The notes: a model not told the origin generated them from the sequence alone. DNA of 64,000 nucleotides from Epilithonimonas tenax DSM 16811 (GCF_000428485.1 NZ_AUAA01000002.1:62001-126000); one strand, 5' to 3'. Positions 55,495-64,000 are shown, counted from the stretch's first letter. Translations and numbers: made by a program.

Positions 55495-57207
55495 TTAATC
55501 TCGGAAATTCACATCTCTGATGTTAAGGAAGTGAGAAACGTTCCCTTTCCAATGGTTTTCTTCTATGGTGAATGCCAAATCGAAAGTTTTAGTTTTGAAG
55601 TCTTCGGCAAACTGTCCAAATCGGAATCCGACACATTCTATATTTCTCCCTGTTGTCGGCTGGGAAATATTAAATTTGAGATGCGTGCTTTCTTTCCCCA
55701 TCAATCGGACGTAACCACTGACTTTCACATTTTTGAGAACCAAAATAGGTTTCATATTTTGCGGGCCAAAAGGCGCTAGTTTTCTGTGGAAATTGATAAA
55801 TTCTCTGTTTAAGTCTTCAGGATTGACCACACTGTCCACGTAAATTGTTGGTTCTTTCTGGTGTTCCTGGATGTTGTTTTTGACGTAGTCTTCGAATCTG
55901 ATTTTAAATGCCTCAAACTTGTCTTTCTCCATAGAAAGTCCTGCCGCAGCCTGATGTCCACCAAATTTCATAAAAAGGTCGGCGCAATGTTCCAAAGCTT
56001 TGTGGATGTCAAAATCCGAAACAGATCTGGCAGATGCTACCATCTCCCCGTTATTTCCTTCGGTAAAAACCAAAGTCGGTTTAAAGTAATTTTCGATCAG
56101 CCGGGACGCAACAATTCCAATCACGCCTTTGTTCCAGCTTGGATCATAAACAATGGTGGAATAACGCGCTGTTTGCTGTAGTTCCAAGGCTTGGCTCATT
56201 GCAGACTGCGTGATGTTGATGTCCATCTCGCGGCGTTCGTCATTCAGGTTGATGATGTCTTCCACGATTTGCTGAGCCTGTTTTAGGTTGTCGGAAATCA
56301 TCAGTTCAACCGATGCCTTGGCATGTGAAATCCTTCCTGCTGCATTGATTTTCGGAGCGATATCAAAGACGATATTTGAAATTTCGAAATGCGCGAGTTT
56401 CTCTTCCGGAATTAGTAATCTCAATCCAAATTTCCTTGTTTTTCTTAGAAATTTGAGACCTTGCATCGCCAACACCCTATTTTCACCGGTCATTGCAACA
56501 ATGTCAGAAGCGATACTGATGGCCAGCAAATCCGTCAATTCAAACAGTTCACTTTCCGGAATTTTATAGATCGTATTAAGACCTTGGCAAAGTTTGAAAC
56601 CAACGCCACAACCACTCAATTCCTTGTAAGGGTATCGGCAGTCTTTTCTTTTAGGATCCAGAACAGCAATCGCTTTCGGAAGTTCGTCTCCTGGTAAATG
56701 GTGGTCACAGATGATGAAATCCACACCTACAGAATTGGCATAATCTATTTTGTCAACAGATTTGATCCCGCAATCCAGAGCAATAATCAATGAAAATCCG
56801 TTGTCTCGTGCGAAGTCAATGCCTTCATCAGAAATACCATAGCCTTCTACGTTTCTGTCCGGGATGTAAAAGTCTAGGTATTTTTTGTCAACTATTTTGC
56901 TGAGGTACAGGTACATCAATGCAACAGATGTAGTGCCGTCTACGTCATAATCGCCGTAAACTAATATTTTCTCACCATTTTCTATGGACGTTGCAATGCG
57001 TTCTACCGCCTTTTGCATATCGGCCATCAGAAAAGGATTGTGAATGTCTGTACCGTTTGGTTTGAAGAATTCTCGGGCTTTCTGATAATTATCGATGCCG
57101 CGCATGACCAGGATTTTGGATTCTAAAGTTCCAAAGCCAATAGAGGAAATTAATCCATCAACAATGTCTTCGTCCGGCTCGGTTTTATAGATCCATTTTT
57201 GACTCAT
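55495..57207 (-). CDS. recJ: Single-stranded-DNA-specific exonuclease RecJ
   Basis: A 570-residue DHH-family exonuclease. Motifs I-IV are visible: VYGDYDVDGTTSVALM, ALDCGIKSVD, FIICDHHLPGDELPKA, and the PNAAGRISHA-type APKINAAGRISHAKAS. DHHA1 (FGGHQAAAGLSM) and the C-terminal OB domain follow. It degrades single-stranded DNA 5' to 3' in recombination and mismatch repair. The length is typical and no disruption is seen. Convergent with the secreted gene. Confidence 0.95.
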   Translation of the reverse strand: MSQKWIYKTEPDEDIVDGLISSIGFGTLESKILVMRGIDNYQKAREFFKPNGTDIHNPFLMADMQKAVERIATSIENGEKILVYGDYDVDGTTSVALMYLYLSKIVDKKYLDFYIPDRNVEGYGISDEGIDFARDNGFSLIIALDCGIKSVDKIDYANSVGVDFIICDHHLPGDELPKAIAVLDPKRKDCRYPYKELSGCGVGFKLCQGLNTIYKIPESELFELTDLLAISIASDIVAMTGENRVLAMQGLKFLRKTRKFGLRLLIPEEKLAHFEISNIVFDIAPKINAAGRISHAKASVELMISDNLKQAQQIVEDIINLNDERREMDINITQSAMSQALELQQTARYSTIVYDPSWNKGVIGIVASRLIENYFKPTLVFTEGNNGEMVASARSVSDFDIHKALEHCADLFMKFGGHQAAAGLSMEKDKFEAFKIRFEDYVKNNIQEHQKEPTIYVDSVVNPEDLNREFINFHRKLAPFGPQNMKPILVLKNVKVSGYVRLMGKESTHLKFNISQPTTGRNIECVGFRFGQFAEDFKTKTFDLAFTIEENHWKGNVSHFLNIRDVNFRD

Positions 57208-57298
57208 AGCTACAAAAGTAATGAAAAATTTATCGATAAGAAATTAAAACAGCTGCCAATTTGATTGATAGCTTGGATTGGAAAGGGTCTGTATTGTT

Positions 57299-58189
57299 TT
57301 AATTTTTGATGAGTTTTTGGGTTTCAATTCCTGATAGTGTTTCAATGGAAATCAGGTAATTTCCTTTAGAAAAGGCGGAAATATCAATCTGCGAAGTTTG
57401 ATCAGACTTGATTAGTGAGCCTTTGATGTCATAAATTTTAACTGATTTGATGTCTTCTTCAGATTTAATAGTAATGAAATCAGAACTTGGATTCGGAAAA
57501 ACACTGATTTGATTTTTAGTGATTTCCTGTACCGCCAATTGGTCCATATCTTTAATGGTAATATGGTCCACGATAAAACCACTGCCATCATTGTCGAATT
57601 CGAAATTCAGCTCATTAGCTCTTACTACTTTATTGCCAAGGGCGGACGTGTGAACCAGTTGATTGTCAAGATAATATTTCACGTTTTTTTCTGTGACGTG
57701 GTCTATTTCAATCGTTAGATGATACCATCGTCCGGCAGTCCAGTTTCCTAAATCTAAGAAATTGACGTCGCTGTCCGCATACAGTTTACCGCTGTACATA
57801 AAATTAAATCCGCCAGCCCAAGCGTAAGTGCCATTGTTATGGTAATACAAAGACAGCATATAGTAATCCGACTTGTCCAGTTTTTCCAATTTCACATCTG
57901 CAGAGATTGAAAGTCTGTTGTATTCAGGGATTTTTTTGAAAAGAAAAGACATGTTTTCCGTGTACGCCCCAGTGCTTGTCACTTCAACAGAGTTGTTGCC
58001 GTCTGTAGCTTTCCCCGTGACCACTTTGAAATTATTGTTAGGCACATTATCTGTCTTTACCGTCCATTCTTTTTGCCCGACAACCGTTCCGGGTTGATAA
58101 CCTTCGGAAGTTTCAAAGGAAATTTTTTGTTGAGCGGATGTTGTGATTGCTAAAAAAATAGTGGCTAACGAGAATAGAAATTTTGTCAT
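57299..58189 (-). CDS. Secreted protein with type IX secretion sorting domain
   Basis: From the ATG at 58189, 296 residues with signal peptide (MTKFLFSLATIFLAITTSAQ). An in-frame ATG 20 codons upstream is possible but has no signal sequence. The middle, about 25-220, is a jelly-roll/LamG-like beta domain (YYMLSLYYHNNGTYAWAGGF, WYHLTIEIDHVTEKNVKYYL). The last about 70 residues form a T9SS type A sorting domain (VFPNPSSDFITIKS, VKIYDIKGSLI, GNYLISIETLSG ... KLIKN). The protein should leave the cell through T9SS. It is not linked to a known enzyme activity. Confidence 0.85.
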   Translation of the reverse strand: MTKFLFSLATIFLAITTSAQQKISFETSEGYQPGTVVGQKEWTVKTDNVPNNNFKVVTGKATDGNNSVEVTSTGAYTENMSFLFKKIPEYNRLSISADVKLEKLDKSDYYMLSLYYHNNGTYAWAGGFNFMYSGKLYADSDVNFLDLGNWTAGRWYHLTIEIDHVTEKNVKYYLDNQLVHTSALGNKVVRANELNFEFDNDGSGFIVDHITIKDMDQLAVQEITKNQISVFPNPSSDFITIKSEEDIKSVKIYDIKGSLIKSDQTSQIDISAFSKGNYLISIETLSGIETQKLIKN

Positions 58190-58249
58190 AAATTCATTTG
58201 AAAAGGCAGGCGAATTTAGAAAAATAATTATTGATTCCCTTAAAATCAA

Positions 58250-58281
58250 TAAAAAAACCTTCCGAAAAAAATCGAAAGGTT
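58250..58281 (-). terminator. Terminator after katA
   Basis: On the minus strand AACCTTTCG pairs with CGGAAGGTT (9 bp, one G-U pair) and a run of seven T follows, about 36 bp past the catalase stop. Confidence 0.85.
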
Positions 58282-58316
58282 ATGTTTTGACTGAGTATGT
58301 CCTAACGTGCCAAAGT

Positions 58317-59807
58317 CTATTTGGTGTGATTCATCGCATTAGCATCGATATTGACACCAAGTCCTTGCGCAACTCTCATTCCAAGCTCTATATTCGCACG
58401 GAAAAAGTGGCAAAGCTGACGGTTGATGATCTCGTCTCGTTTGGGTCCGTCTACGCCACCAAGATGTCCAACGATGTTGTTTACCAAAGCGGTTCTGGCT
58501 TCCTGATCCAAAGCTTTTGTGTAGAAAAGTCCGGGCTGCGTGTAATGATCATCGTCATTCTGATTTCTGTCAAAGTGTGCCACTCGGGAATGGTCCAAGT
58601 CATATTCCAGATTCTTGTAAGATTCTGTAGGCTCTACATCGCTGAAGCTGTTTGGGAAATAATTTGGCTTGTCACCATAATCAGTGTCTTCTGCCATATG
58701 GCCGGCTCTCTGGAAATTGTTCACAGCGAATGGGCATCTGTTGACTTCCAGCTGATGAGAGTTAACACCTAACCTGTATCGGTGTGCATCTGAGTAAGAG
58801 AATAATCTGCCTTGCAGCATTTTGTCCGGAGAAAAACTGATGCCGTCTACCAGATGGCTTGGTGCAAAAGCTGCTTGTTCAACGTGAACGAAGTAGTTTC
58901 TTGGCACTTCATTCAGTTCCATGACGCCAACTTCCTGTAAAGGAAATTCATCCTGGAACCAGACTTTGGTGACGTCAAACGGATTCCAACGGAATTCTTT
59001 CGCCTGCTCTTCTGTCATGGTCTGGATGTAAAGTTTCCATTTTGGAAAATTTCCAGCTTCGATTTCTTTGATCAGATCTTCTTGGGAAAAATCCGGGTTT
59101 TCACCTTTCATTTTTGTAGCCTCGTCGTCAGAGAAGTTTTTAATGCCTTGTTGCGTTTTGAAATGGAATTTGACCCACGTTCTTTCATTTTTATCATTGA
59201 TCAAAGAAAAAGTGTGGCTTCCAAATCCGTGCATGTGTCTGTATCCGTGAGGCGTTCCTCTGTCAGACATCAAGATCAGAACCTGATGAAGAGATTCCGG
59301 GTTCAAAGACCAGAAATCCCAAACCATCGTTTTGCTTTTCAAATTGGTTTTGGGTACACGTTTTTGAGTATGGATGAAATCAGGGAATTTCTTAGCGTCC
59401 TTGATAAAGAAAACAGGTGTGTTGTTTCCTACCAAATCCCAGTTTCCGTCTTCTGTATAAAATTTCAAAGCGAAACCTCTTGGGTCTCTTTCTGTATCAG
59501 CACTGCCCATTTCTCCACCTACTGTTGAGAATCGTGCGAACATCTTGCAGGAGTTGCCAACGCTGGAAAAAAGTTTTGCTCTTGTCAAATGTGTAATGTC
59601 GTGTGTTACGGTAAAAGTTCCGTAAGCTCCAGAACCTTTGGCGTGTACAATTCTTTCCGGAATCCTTTCTCTTACAAAGTGTGCAAGATTCTCCTGAAGA
59701 ATAAAATCCTGTAACAAAACCGGACCGCGTGGGCCTACAGTCTGCGAATCCTGATGCTCGTAGTAAGGAGCACCTACAGAATTGGTGAGTTTTTTCTTGT
59801 TTTCCAT
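58317..59807 (-). CDS. katA: Catalase (clade 3, small subunit)
   Basis: A 496-residue monofunctional heme catalase. The catalytic histidine is His55 (RIVHAKGSGAYG), the distal asparagine Asn128 (VGNNTPVFF), and the heme ligand tyrosine is in RLFSYSDAHRYRLG near the C-terminus. Length and the lack of a C-terminal flavodoxin-like domain place it among the small-subunit clade 3 catalases. It removes hydrogen peroxide. Divergently transcribed from an OxyR-type regulator with 110 bp between the starts, the classic arrangement for OxyR control. Confidence 0.97.
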   Translation of the reverse strand: MENKKKLTNSVGAPYYEHQDSQTVGPRGPVLLQDFILQENLAHFVRERIPERIVHAKGSGAYGTFTVTHDITHLTRAKLFSSVGNSCKMFARFSTVGGEMGSADTERDPRGFALKFYTEDGNWDLVGNNTPVFFIKDAKKFPDFIHTQKRVPKTNLKSKTMVWDFWSLNPESLHQVLILMSDRGTPHGYRHMHGFGSHTFSLINDKNERTWVKFHFKTQQGIKNFSDDEATKMKGENPDFSQEDLIKEIEAGNFPKWKLYIQTMTEEQAKEFRWNPFDVTKVWFQDEFPLQEVGVMELNEVPRNYFVHVEQAAFAPSHLVDGISFSPDKMLQGRLFSYSDAHRYRLGVNSHQLEVNRCPFAVNNFQRAGHMAEDTDYGDKPNYFPNSFSDVEPTESYKNLEYDLDHSRVAHFDRNQNDDDHYTQPGLFYTKALDQEARTALVNNIVGHLGGVDGPKRDEIINRQLCHFFRANIELGMRVAQGLGVNIDANAMNHTK

Positions 59808-59917
59808 ATTTCAGATTTTATTGATGTATGTTATTTTTAAGCGAAATTCGATAAAAAAACTTATTTATGAAACAAATTAATAATTATATTTGTCATAGAT
59901 AAAATAAATTACAAGTC

Positions 59918-60868
59918 GTGAATATCCAACAATTAGAATATTTAATTGCAGTAGATAAATATAAACATTTTGGCAAAGCTGCACAAGCCTGTTTTATTAC
60001 CCAGCCTACGCTGAGCGCAATGATCCAAAAGTTTGAAGATGAGCTGGATGTCAAGATCTTTGACAGAACCACACATCCTATCAGAACGACTGATGCAGGT
60101 GCAGAATTGATCAAAGAAGCGCAGAAAGTGATTGATTCTGTGATGGAATTGAGAAACAAAGCTAATTTCCTTAACAATATCCTTGCAGGAAAGCTTAATT
60201 TGGGAATTATTCCTACGGTTTCTACCTATGTTTTACCAAACGAGATTTTTAGTTTCCTTAATAAGAATCCGCAGATAGAGCTTAATATCAAGGAGATGAC
60301 CACGGAAAGCATCATCAAGTCTTTGAAATCCGGAGAGTTGGATGCTGGTATTATTTCCACGCCTTATTCTGCTGCGGATGAGTTTTATCAGGATTTTCTT
60401 TTTAATGAAGAGCTGATGCTTTATTCCGGTACAGAATCCGGACAGAAAAAGGACTGTTTTGTAGTTCCAGAGGATATAGATGTGAATAAAGTATGGCTTC
60501 TGGAAGAAGGCAATTGCTTGCGGACTCAATTTGAAAATATCTGTCACCTGAAAGAAAATTCTTTGAAACCAAAAAACCTGGAATTTTTAGCTTCCAATGG
60601 CAATACCTTGATCCAAATGGTGGACAAAGTGGGCGGAATTACGATTCTTTCTGAGATTGGCGTCCAGCAATTATCAGATGAGCAAAAACAAAAAGTTTCC
60701 AGATTTATCAAGCCATTTCCTTACAGAGAGATCAGTCTAATCTATTACAAGCCAACTTACAAGCAGAAGATCATAGATGAATTGATCTCGGAGATCCGCA
60801 CTTCTATGGAGCAGAAACTTAATTTTTATAAAGACCAGGACAATTATGTCAGCATAAAACCTGAATAA
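59918..60868 (+). CDS. oxyR: Hydrogen-peroxide-sensing LysR regulator OxyR
   Basis: A 316-residue LysR-type regulator. The N-terminal winged HTH is MNIQQLEYLIAVDKYKHFGK with QPTLSAMIQKFEDEL. The effector domain holds Cys200 and Cys209 in EEGNCLRTQFENICH, spaced nine residues as Cys199 and Cys208 of E. coli OxyR, so it is a redox sensor. The start is GTG at 59918, since no ATG is close. It is divergent from katA, its likely target. A TATATTTG -7 box lies at 59885-59892, close to the start, so the untranslated leader is short. Confidence 0.9.
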   Translation: MNIQQLEYLIAVDKYKHFGKAAQACFITQPTLSAMIQKFEDELDVKIFDRTTHPIRTTDAGAELIKEAQKVIDSVMELRNKANFLNNILAGKLNLGIIPTVSTYVLPNEIFSFLNKNPQIELNIKEMTTESIIKSLKSGELDAGIISTPYSAADEFYQDFLFNEELMLYSGTESGQKKDCFVVPEDIDVNKVWLLEEGNCLRTQFENICHLKENSLKPKNLEFLASNGNTLIQMVDKVGGITILSEIGVQQLSDEQKQKVSRFIKPFPYREISLIYYKPTYKQKIIDELISEIRTSMEQKLNFYKDQDNYVSIKPE

Positions 60869-60895
60869 ATTCATACTGGATTGATAGGGATTGAT

Positions 60896-60926
60896 TTTGA
60901 AATCTAAAAAATAGTATGTAAATTTG
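60896..60926 (+). promoter_or_regulatory. Flavobacterial-type promoter of metK
   Basis: TTTG (60896-60899) and TAAATTTG (60919-60926) with exactly 19 bases between them. Transcription would begin at about 60933, just before the SAM-II aptamer. Confidence 0.82.
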
Positions 60927-60944
60927 CAGTCGATTTTTGAATAA

Positions 60945-60996
60945 ACGGAGGAGAACTTTGACTGATTGCAACCTCAATAAAAAATGCTAAAACAGA
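60945..60996 (+). promoter_or_regulatory. SAM-II riboswitch (candidate) upstream of metK
   Basis: The leader folds as an H-type pseudoknot. GAGG (60948-60951) pairs with CCTC (60972-60975). Inside the 20-base loop CTG (60962-60964) pairs with CAG (60993-60995). The conserved SAM-II strings are in the right places: TTGCAA just before the 3' strand of P1, and AATAAA...GCTAAAA (60986-60992) before the last helix. Order, loop length and motifs match the known SAM-II (metA) aptamer class. It differs fully from the S-box at 26547-26652. It is placed just after the promoter and before metK. Confidence 0.8.
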
Positions 60997-61070
60997 TTCT
61001 TTCTCTTTTAGTTCCTTTTTTAGAACAATCATTGTTTGACCTCAAAAATTTAATATAAAAAGGAATATTT

Positions 61071-62351
61071 ATGTCTTATTTATTTACGTCCGAATCAGTT
61101 TCTGAAGGACATCCTGATAAAGTAGCAGATCAGATCTCTGACGCGCTTATTGATCACTTTTTAGCTTACGACAAAAACTCAAAAGTAGCTTGTGAAACGC
61201 TTGTGACTACAGGTCAGGTTGTTTTGGCAGGTGAGGTGAAGTCAGAGGCTTATCTTGATGTTCAGCAAATTGCAAGAAACGTGATCAACAAAATTGGTTA
61301 CACAAAAAGTGAATATATGTTCAATGGTGATTCTTGTGGTGTCATCTCAGCGATTCACGAGCAGTCTCCGGACATCAATCAAGGTGTAGATAGAACATTG
61401 GATGAAACCGATTTTGAGACCAGAGCAAATGCTCAAGGTGCTGGTGATCAGGGGATGATGTTCGGTTATGCTACCAATGAAACAGAAAATTATATGCCTT
61501 TGGCATTAGATCTCGCGCACCAGATCCTGAAAGAATTAGCAGAATTAAGAAGAGAAGGTTCTGCTATCTCTTACCTGCGTCCTGATGCAAAATCCCAGGT
61601 CACTATTGAGTATTCTGATGATCACAAACCAGTGAGAATAGACAGTATCGTGGTTTCTACGCAGCACGATGACTTTGCAAGTGAAGAAGCGATGTTAGCG
61701 AAGATCAAAAAAGATATCATAGAAATTTTGATTCCCAAAATCAAAGCGAAACAGAAACCGGAACTTCAGAAGTTGTTTGATGATAATATCAAATACCATA
61801 TCAACCCAACAGGGAAATTTGTGATCGGTGGGCCTCACGGAGATACAGGTCTTACGGGAAGAAAGATCATCGTCGATACTTACGGAGGGAAAGGTGCTCA
61901 CGGTGGTGGTGCATTCTCTGGTAAAGATCCAAGTAAAGTGGACAGAAGTGCAGCGTACGCAACAAGACATATTGCGAAAAATCTAGTTGCAGCCGGTGTT
62001 GCAGATGAGGTTTTGGTTCAGGTTTCTTATGCTATTGGTGTGGCAGAGCCTTGTGGGCTTTACATCAATACTTACGGGACTTCCAAATTGGATATCAATG
62101 ATGGCGAATTGGCGAAGAAAGTGCAACAGTTGTTCGATCTAAGACCTTACGCAGTTGAGAAAAATCTTAAATTAAGAAATCCAATTTATATTGAGACAGC
62201 TGCTTACGGCCATATGGGAAAAGACTATTACGTAGCTGATAAAACCTTTAATAAAGGACTTAAAAATGAAATCACTTTGAAAGACCTGGAATTTTTCACT
62301 TGGGAAAAACTAGATCGAGTAGAGGACATCAGAAAAGAATTTGGGTTATAA
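61071..62351 (+). CDS. metK: S-adenosylmethionine synthetase
   Basis: A 426-residue SAM synthetase, making SAM from methionine and ATP. Signature blocks are [55 protein letters not shown] and [19 protein letters not shown]. The product is the ligand of the riboswitch in its own leader, which would provide feedback. The untranslated region between the aptamer and the ATG (about 70 nt) holds a short GTTC/GAAC hairpin. A terminator follows at 62375-62408. Confidence 0.97.
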   Translation: MSYLFTSESVSEGHPDKVADQISDALIDHFLAYDKNSKVACETLVTTGQVVLAGEVKSEAYLDVQQIARNVINKIGYTKSEYMFNGDSCGVISAIHEQSPDINQGVDRTLDETDFETRANAQGAGDQGMMFGYATNETENYMPLALDLAHQILKELAELRREGSAISYLRPDAKSQVTIEYSDDHKPVRIDSIVVSTQHDDFASEEAMLAKIKKDIIEILIPKIKAKQKPELQKLFDDNIKYHINPTGKFVIGGPHGDTGLTGRKIIVDTYGGKGAHGGGAFSGKDPSKVDRSAAYATRHIAKNLVAAGVADEVLVQVSYAIGVAEPCGLYINTYGTSKLDINDGELAKKVQQLFDLRPYAVEKNLKLRNPIYIETAAYGHMGKDYYVADKTFNKGLKNEITLKDLEFFTWEKLDRVEDIRKEFGL

Positions 62352-62374
62352 AACCTGATTTTTTAGAAATCTCG

Positions 62375-62408
62375 AACTGCTTTGTCTTTGGATGAAGCAG
62401 TTTTTTTT
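62375..62408 (+). terminator. Terminator after metK
   Basis: An 8-bp stem (AACTGCTT with AAGCAGTT) with a twelve-base loop and eight T. Confidence 0.9.
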
Positions 62409-62518
62409 AAATTTGAAATCTGATCATCTCGTAAAATCGCACGGTATAGTGTCCTTGGAAATGTTACTATTCAAAAATCTATTTTTTTATTTTTGTCGTC
62501 AATTAATATTAAATTAAA

Positions 62519-62992
62519 ATGAAATCAAAATATTACATGATCGCGTTCCTCTTTGTTTTTTGTGCTTTTGCAAAATCACAATTGACGATGCATAAGTTCA
62601 TAACCGCTGGTTATGTCTATCAAAACCAAAGCTTTGGTGAGCTGGGTGGTAAACTGCTTTTCCTAAGCAATGACGACGTTCTGTTCCGCGTTGGAGCTTC
62701 TGCTTTGATGGGTTCTGCCAATAGTAAATTGGCGATATTGCCCAAAGTAAACGCCGATTTTTTATTGAATTTTCAACGAAATGTGGACTTCTATCACGCG
62801 AATTATTTCATTTTGGGAGCAGAAGCAACCCATAAATACATCGCGCCGAAAGCAGGATTCAGTCTTTTTGGAATTTTGGATCTAACAGGTGGATACGCTT
62901 TTTCGCTGGACAAAGAAGGAATCAATGGTAAAGAGTTGAAAGGGCTTAATATCAATTTCACAATCAATATCCCATTAGTTGTGATTAATTGA
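62519..62992 (+). CDS. Secreted/outer-membrane beta-barrel-like protein of unknown function
   Basis: A 157-residue protein with signal peptide (MKSKYYMIAFLFVFCAFAKSQ). The mature part alternates polar and hydrophobic residues (GGKLLFLSNDDVLFRVGASA, YFILGAEATHKYIAP, AGFSLFGILDLTGGYAFSL) as in small outer-membrane beta-barrels. It ends in LNINFTINIPLVVIN with no obvious terminal aromatic. No family is recognised. It is separate from metK (167 bp, terminator between) and from the sigma factor. Confidence 0.7.
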   Translation: MKSKYYMIAFLFVFCAFAKSQLTMHKFITAGYVYQNQSFGELGGKLLFLSNDDVLFRVGASALMGSANSKLAILPKVNADFLLNFQRNVDFYHANYFILGAEATHKYIAPKAGFSLFGILDLTGGYAFSLDKEGINGKELKGLNINFTINIPLVVIN

Positions 62993-63152
62993 TTTAACTA
63001 TTTCATTTTTTTTGAATCAAATTAAAGAAATATAAAAATTTAACAGTCTATTAACATTTTGTTTAGTCTTTTTTATTACTTTTACAGACCTAAAAAAAAG
63101 CGTATAGAAAAAATTTACTTCATTAAAAATTAAAAACAACCGGGTCAGGACA

Positions 63153-63174
63153 ATTAGTTACCGCAGTAACTGAT
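63153..63174 (+). promoter_or_regulatory. Hairpin in the leader of the ECF sigma gene
   Basis: ATTAGTTAC pairs with GTAACTGAT (9 bp with one G-U) around the loop CGCA, 34 bp before the ATG at 63209. No T-run follows, so it is not a plain terminator. It could be a leader structure or an operator palindrome. Confidence 0.45.
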
Positions 63175-63208
63175 GGTTTGCTGGGTGTTGTATTAAAGAA
63201 GTATTATT

Positions 63209-63799
63209 ATGAAAACGCAAACTGATAGCCAATTAATCCTAAAATATCAGAATGGTGACGAGAGGTCACTTTCCCTTCTGATCAACAGACACAAAAAAGA
63301 TCTTTTCAGCTTTATCTATTATAAGTTGATGGATGAAGATCTGGCCAATGATATCTTCCAAGATACATTTGTCAAAATCATTGTAACACTCAAAGAAGGC
63401 CGTTATAAAGAGGAAAACAAATTTATTCTCTGGGCAAAACGTATCGCCCATAATTTGATTATTGATCATTTTCGTCTGCAGTCCAAACACATCAAAATTT
63501 CCGAAACATCTTATGAAAATGAAGAGTTTTCCATCTTTGATATCATCAAAGAACCGGATAGCAATATTGAGGACAGATTGATAGACAAACAAATAAATGA
63601 CGATCTTTTGAGAATGCTTGTTATGCTTCCGGAGAATCAGCAGGAGGTCGTAAAGCTTAGGTTTTTTGACGGTCTCAGTTTCAAAGAGATTGCAGATCAT
63701 ACAGATACCAGTATCAATACCACACTTGGAAGAGTGAGATATGCGCTGATTAATCTCAGAAAAATAATGGAAGAGCATAACATTATTTTGACAAAATAA
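63209..63799 (+). CDS. RNA polymerase ECF-type sigma factor
   Basis: A 196-residue sigma-70 family protein with region 2 (LSLLINRHKKDLFSFIYYKL, DEDLANDIFQDTFVKII and the DNA-facing WAKRIAHNLIIDHFR) and region 4 (ENQQEVVKLRFFDGLSFKEI then ADHTDTSINTTLGRVRYALI). No anti-sigma gene is next to it. The only companion visible is a 45-residue protein encoded downstream. The leader has a hairpin. Targets are unknown. Confidence 0.9.
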   Translation: MKTQTDSQLILKYQNGDERSLSLLINRHKKDLFSFIYYKLMDEDLANDIFQDTFVKIIVTLKEGRYKEENKFILWAKRIAHNLIIDHFRLQSKHIKISETSYENEEFSIFDIIKEPDSNIEDRLIDKQINDDLLRMLVMLPENQQEVVKLRFFDGLSFKEIADHTDTSINTTLGRVRYALINLRKIMEEHNIILTK

Positions 63800-63854
63800 C
63801 CACTGTGTAATAATAAAGATTTTCTTTTGGCGTTATTGTTGTAAAAGTCAGCCT

Positions 63855-63992
63855 ATGAAAAGAAACGACACTTTAACAACGAAAACATTGACGCCAAAAA
63901 AAGAAATAATCGATTTTCTGATGAACTATTCCAAGAATATTCATCCGATAAAAACCAAGAACAGAAAAACTATTTTAGTTTCTAAGAACTAA
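63855..63992 (+). CDS. Small protein downstream of the ECF sigma factor
   Basis: A 45-codon frame from ATG at 63855 to TAA at 63990-63992, 55 bp after the sigma-factor stop. The product is basic: MKRNDTLTTKTLTPKKEII then DFLMNYSKNIHPIKT and ending ILVSKN. It has a short amphipathic helix (EIIDFLMNYSKN) but no membrane segment or known motif. The coding look and position suggest a real gene, perhaps co-transcribed with the sigma factor. No function is assigned. Confidence 0.55.
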   Translation: MKRNDTLTTKTLTPKKEIIDFLMNYSKNIHPIKTKNRKTILVSKN

Positions 63993-64000
63993 GCATTTTA

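Noticed and set aside
63173-63196. Seven-codon frame (MVCWVLY) before the ECF sigma gene as a leader peptide
   Set aside because: It is too short and has no ribosome binding site or regulatory codon run.

Overview
The window is AT-rich chromosomal DNA from a member of the Bacteroidota, most likely a flavobacterium of the Chryseobacterium/Weeksellaceae type. The evidence is the combination of GLPGLI-family proteins, a type IX secretion plug protein and a type IX C-terminal sorting domain, a Rho factor with a long Q/N/P-rich insert, a two-part MetH, and several promoters of the flavobacterial form TTTG-N19-TAnnTTTG. I saw no rRNA, tRNA, CRISPR array, prophage or intact insertion sequence. Most genes are core metabolism and housekeeping. 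Accessory DNA is limited to three decayed genes and several families of short intergenic repeats.

Layout. 1-2214 (minus): the end of a cluster running off the left edge, with an AdoMet-decarboxylase-like protein, a zinc-ribbon/DUF4178 membrane protein, a one-helix small protein and a DUF350 membrane protein. 2307-4185 (minus): two guanidino-group hydrolases or transferases. 4358-7688 (minus): citrate synthase, enolase, RlpA-like lipoprotein. 7807-10615 (plus): enoyl-CoA hydratase, dCMP deaminase, XerD-type recombinase, Nudix hydrolase, then a broken HTH regulator. 11119-12656 (minus): thioredoxin-like protein and MiaA. 13055-14784 (plus): methionine aminotransferase and a DUF2911 protein, preceded by an unexplained structured intergenic region. 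14842-16688 (minus): HAD phosphatase and imidazolonepropionase.

17560-26488 (minus) is the centrepiece: metX, hom, metZ, a small membrane gene, metH (two genes) and metF read as one methionine-synthesis unit behind a SAM-I (S-box) riboswitch at 26547-26652. The metX start codon is TTG and lies inside a hairpin. At 60945-60996 the SAM synthetase gene metK is preceded by a pseudoknot that matches the SAM-II aptamer. Two unrelated SAM-sensing RNA classes therefore appear to control synthesis of methionine and its conversion to SAM in the same genome.

26951-41207: SDR dehydrogenase, GH63-like glucosidase, lipoprotein, OsmC, TonB-like protein, MiaB, a TPR protein, a sigma-54 activator with LptE and an acidic TPR protein, and two GLPGLI proteins. 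41438-45798: Fe-S assembly genes sufA-like, sufB, sufC and sufD, interrupted by a nonsense-mutated four-helix-bundle gene flanked by inverted repeats. 46063-57207: an HExxH protein, a decayed CsaA-like gene, an MsbA-type ABC exporter, M28 peptidase, DUF4293 protein and rho, a GNAT protein, the T9SS plug protein, an MBL hydrolase and RecJ. 57299-63992: a T9SS cargo protein, katA with divergent oxyR, metK, and an ECF sigma factor followed by a 45-residue protein.

Functional names rest on motif recognition by eye. No database search was run.
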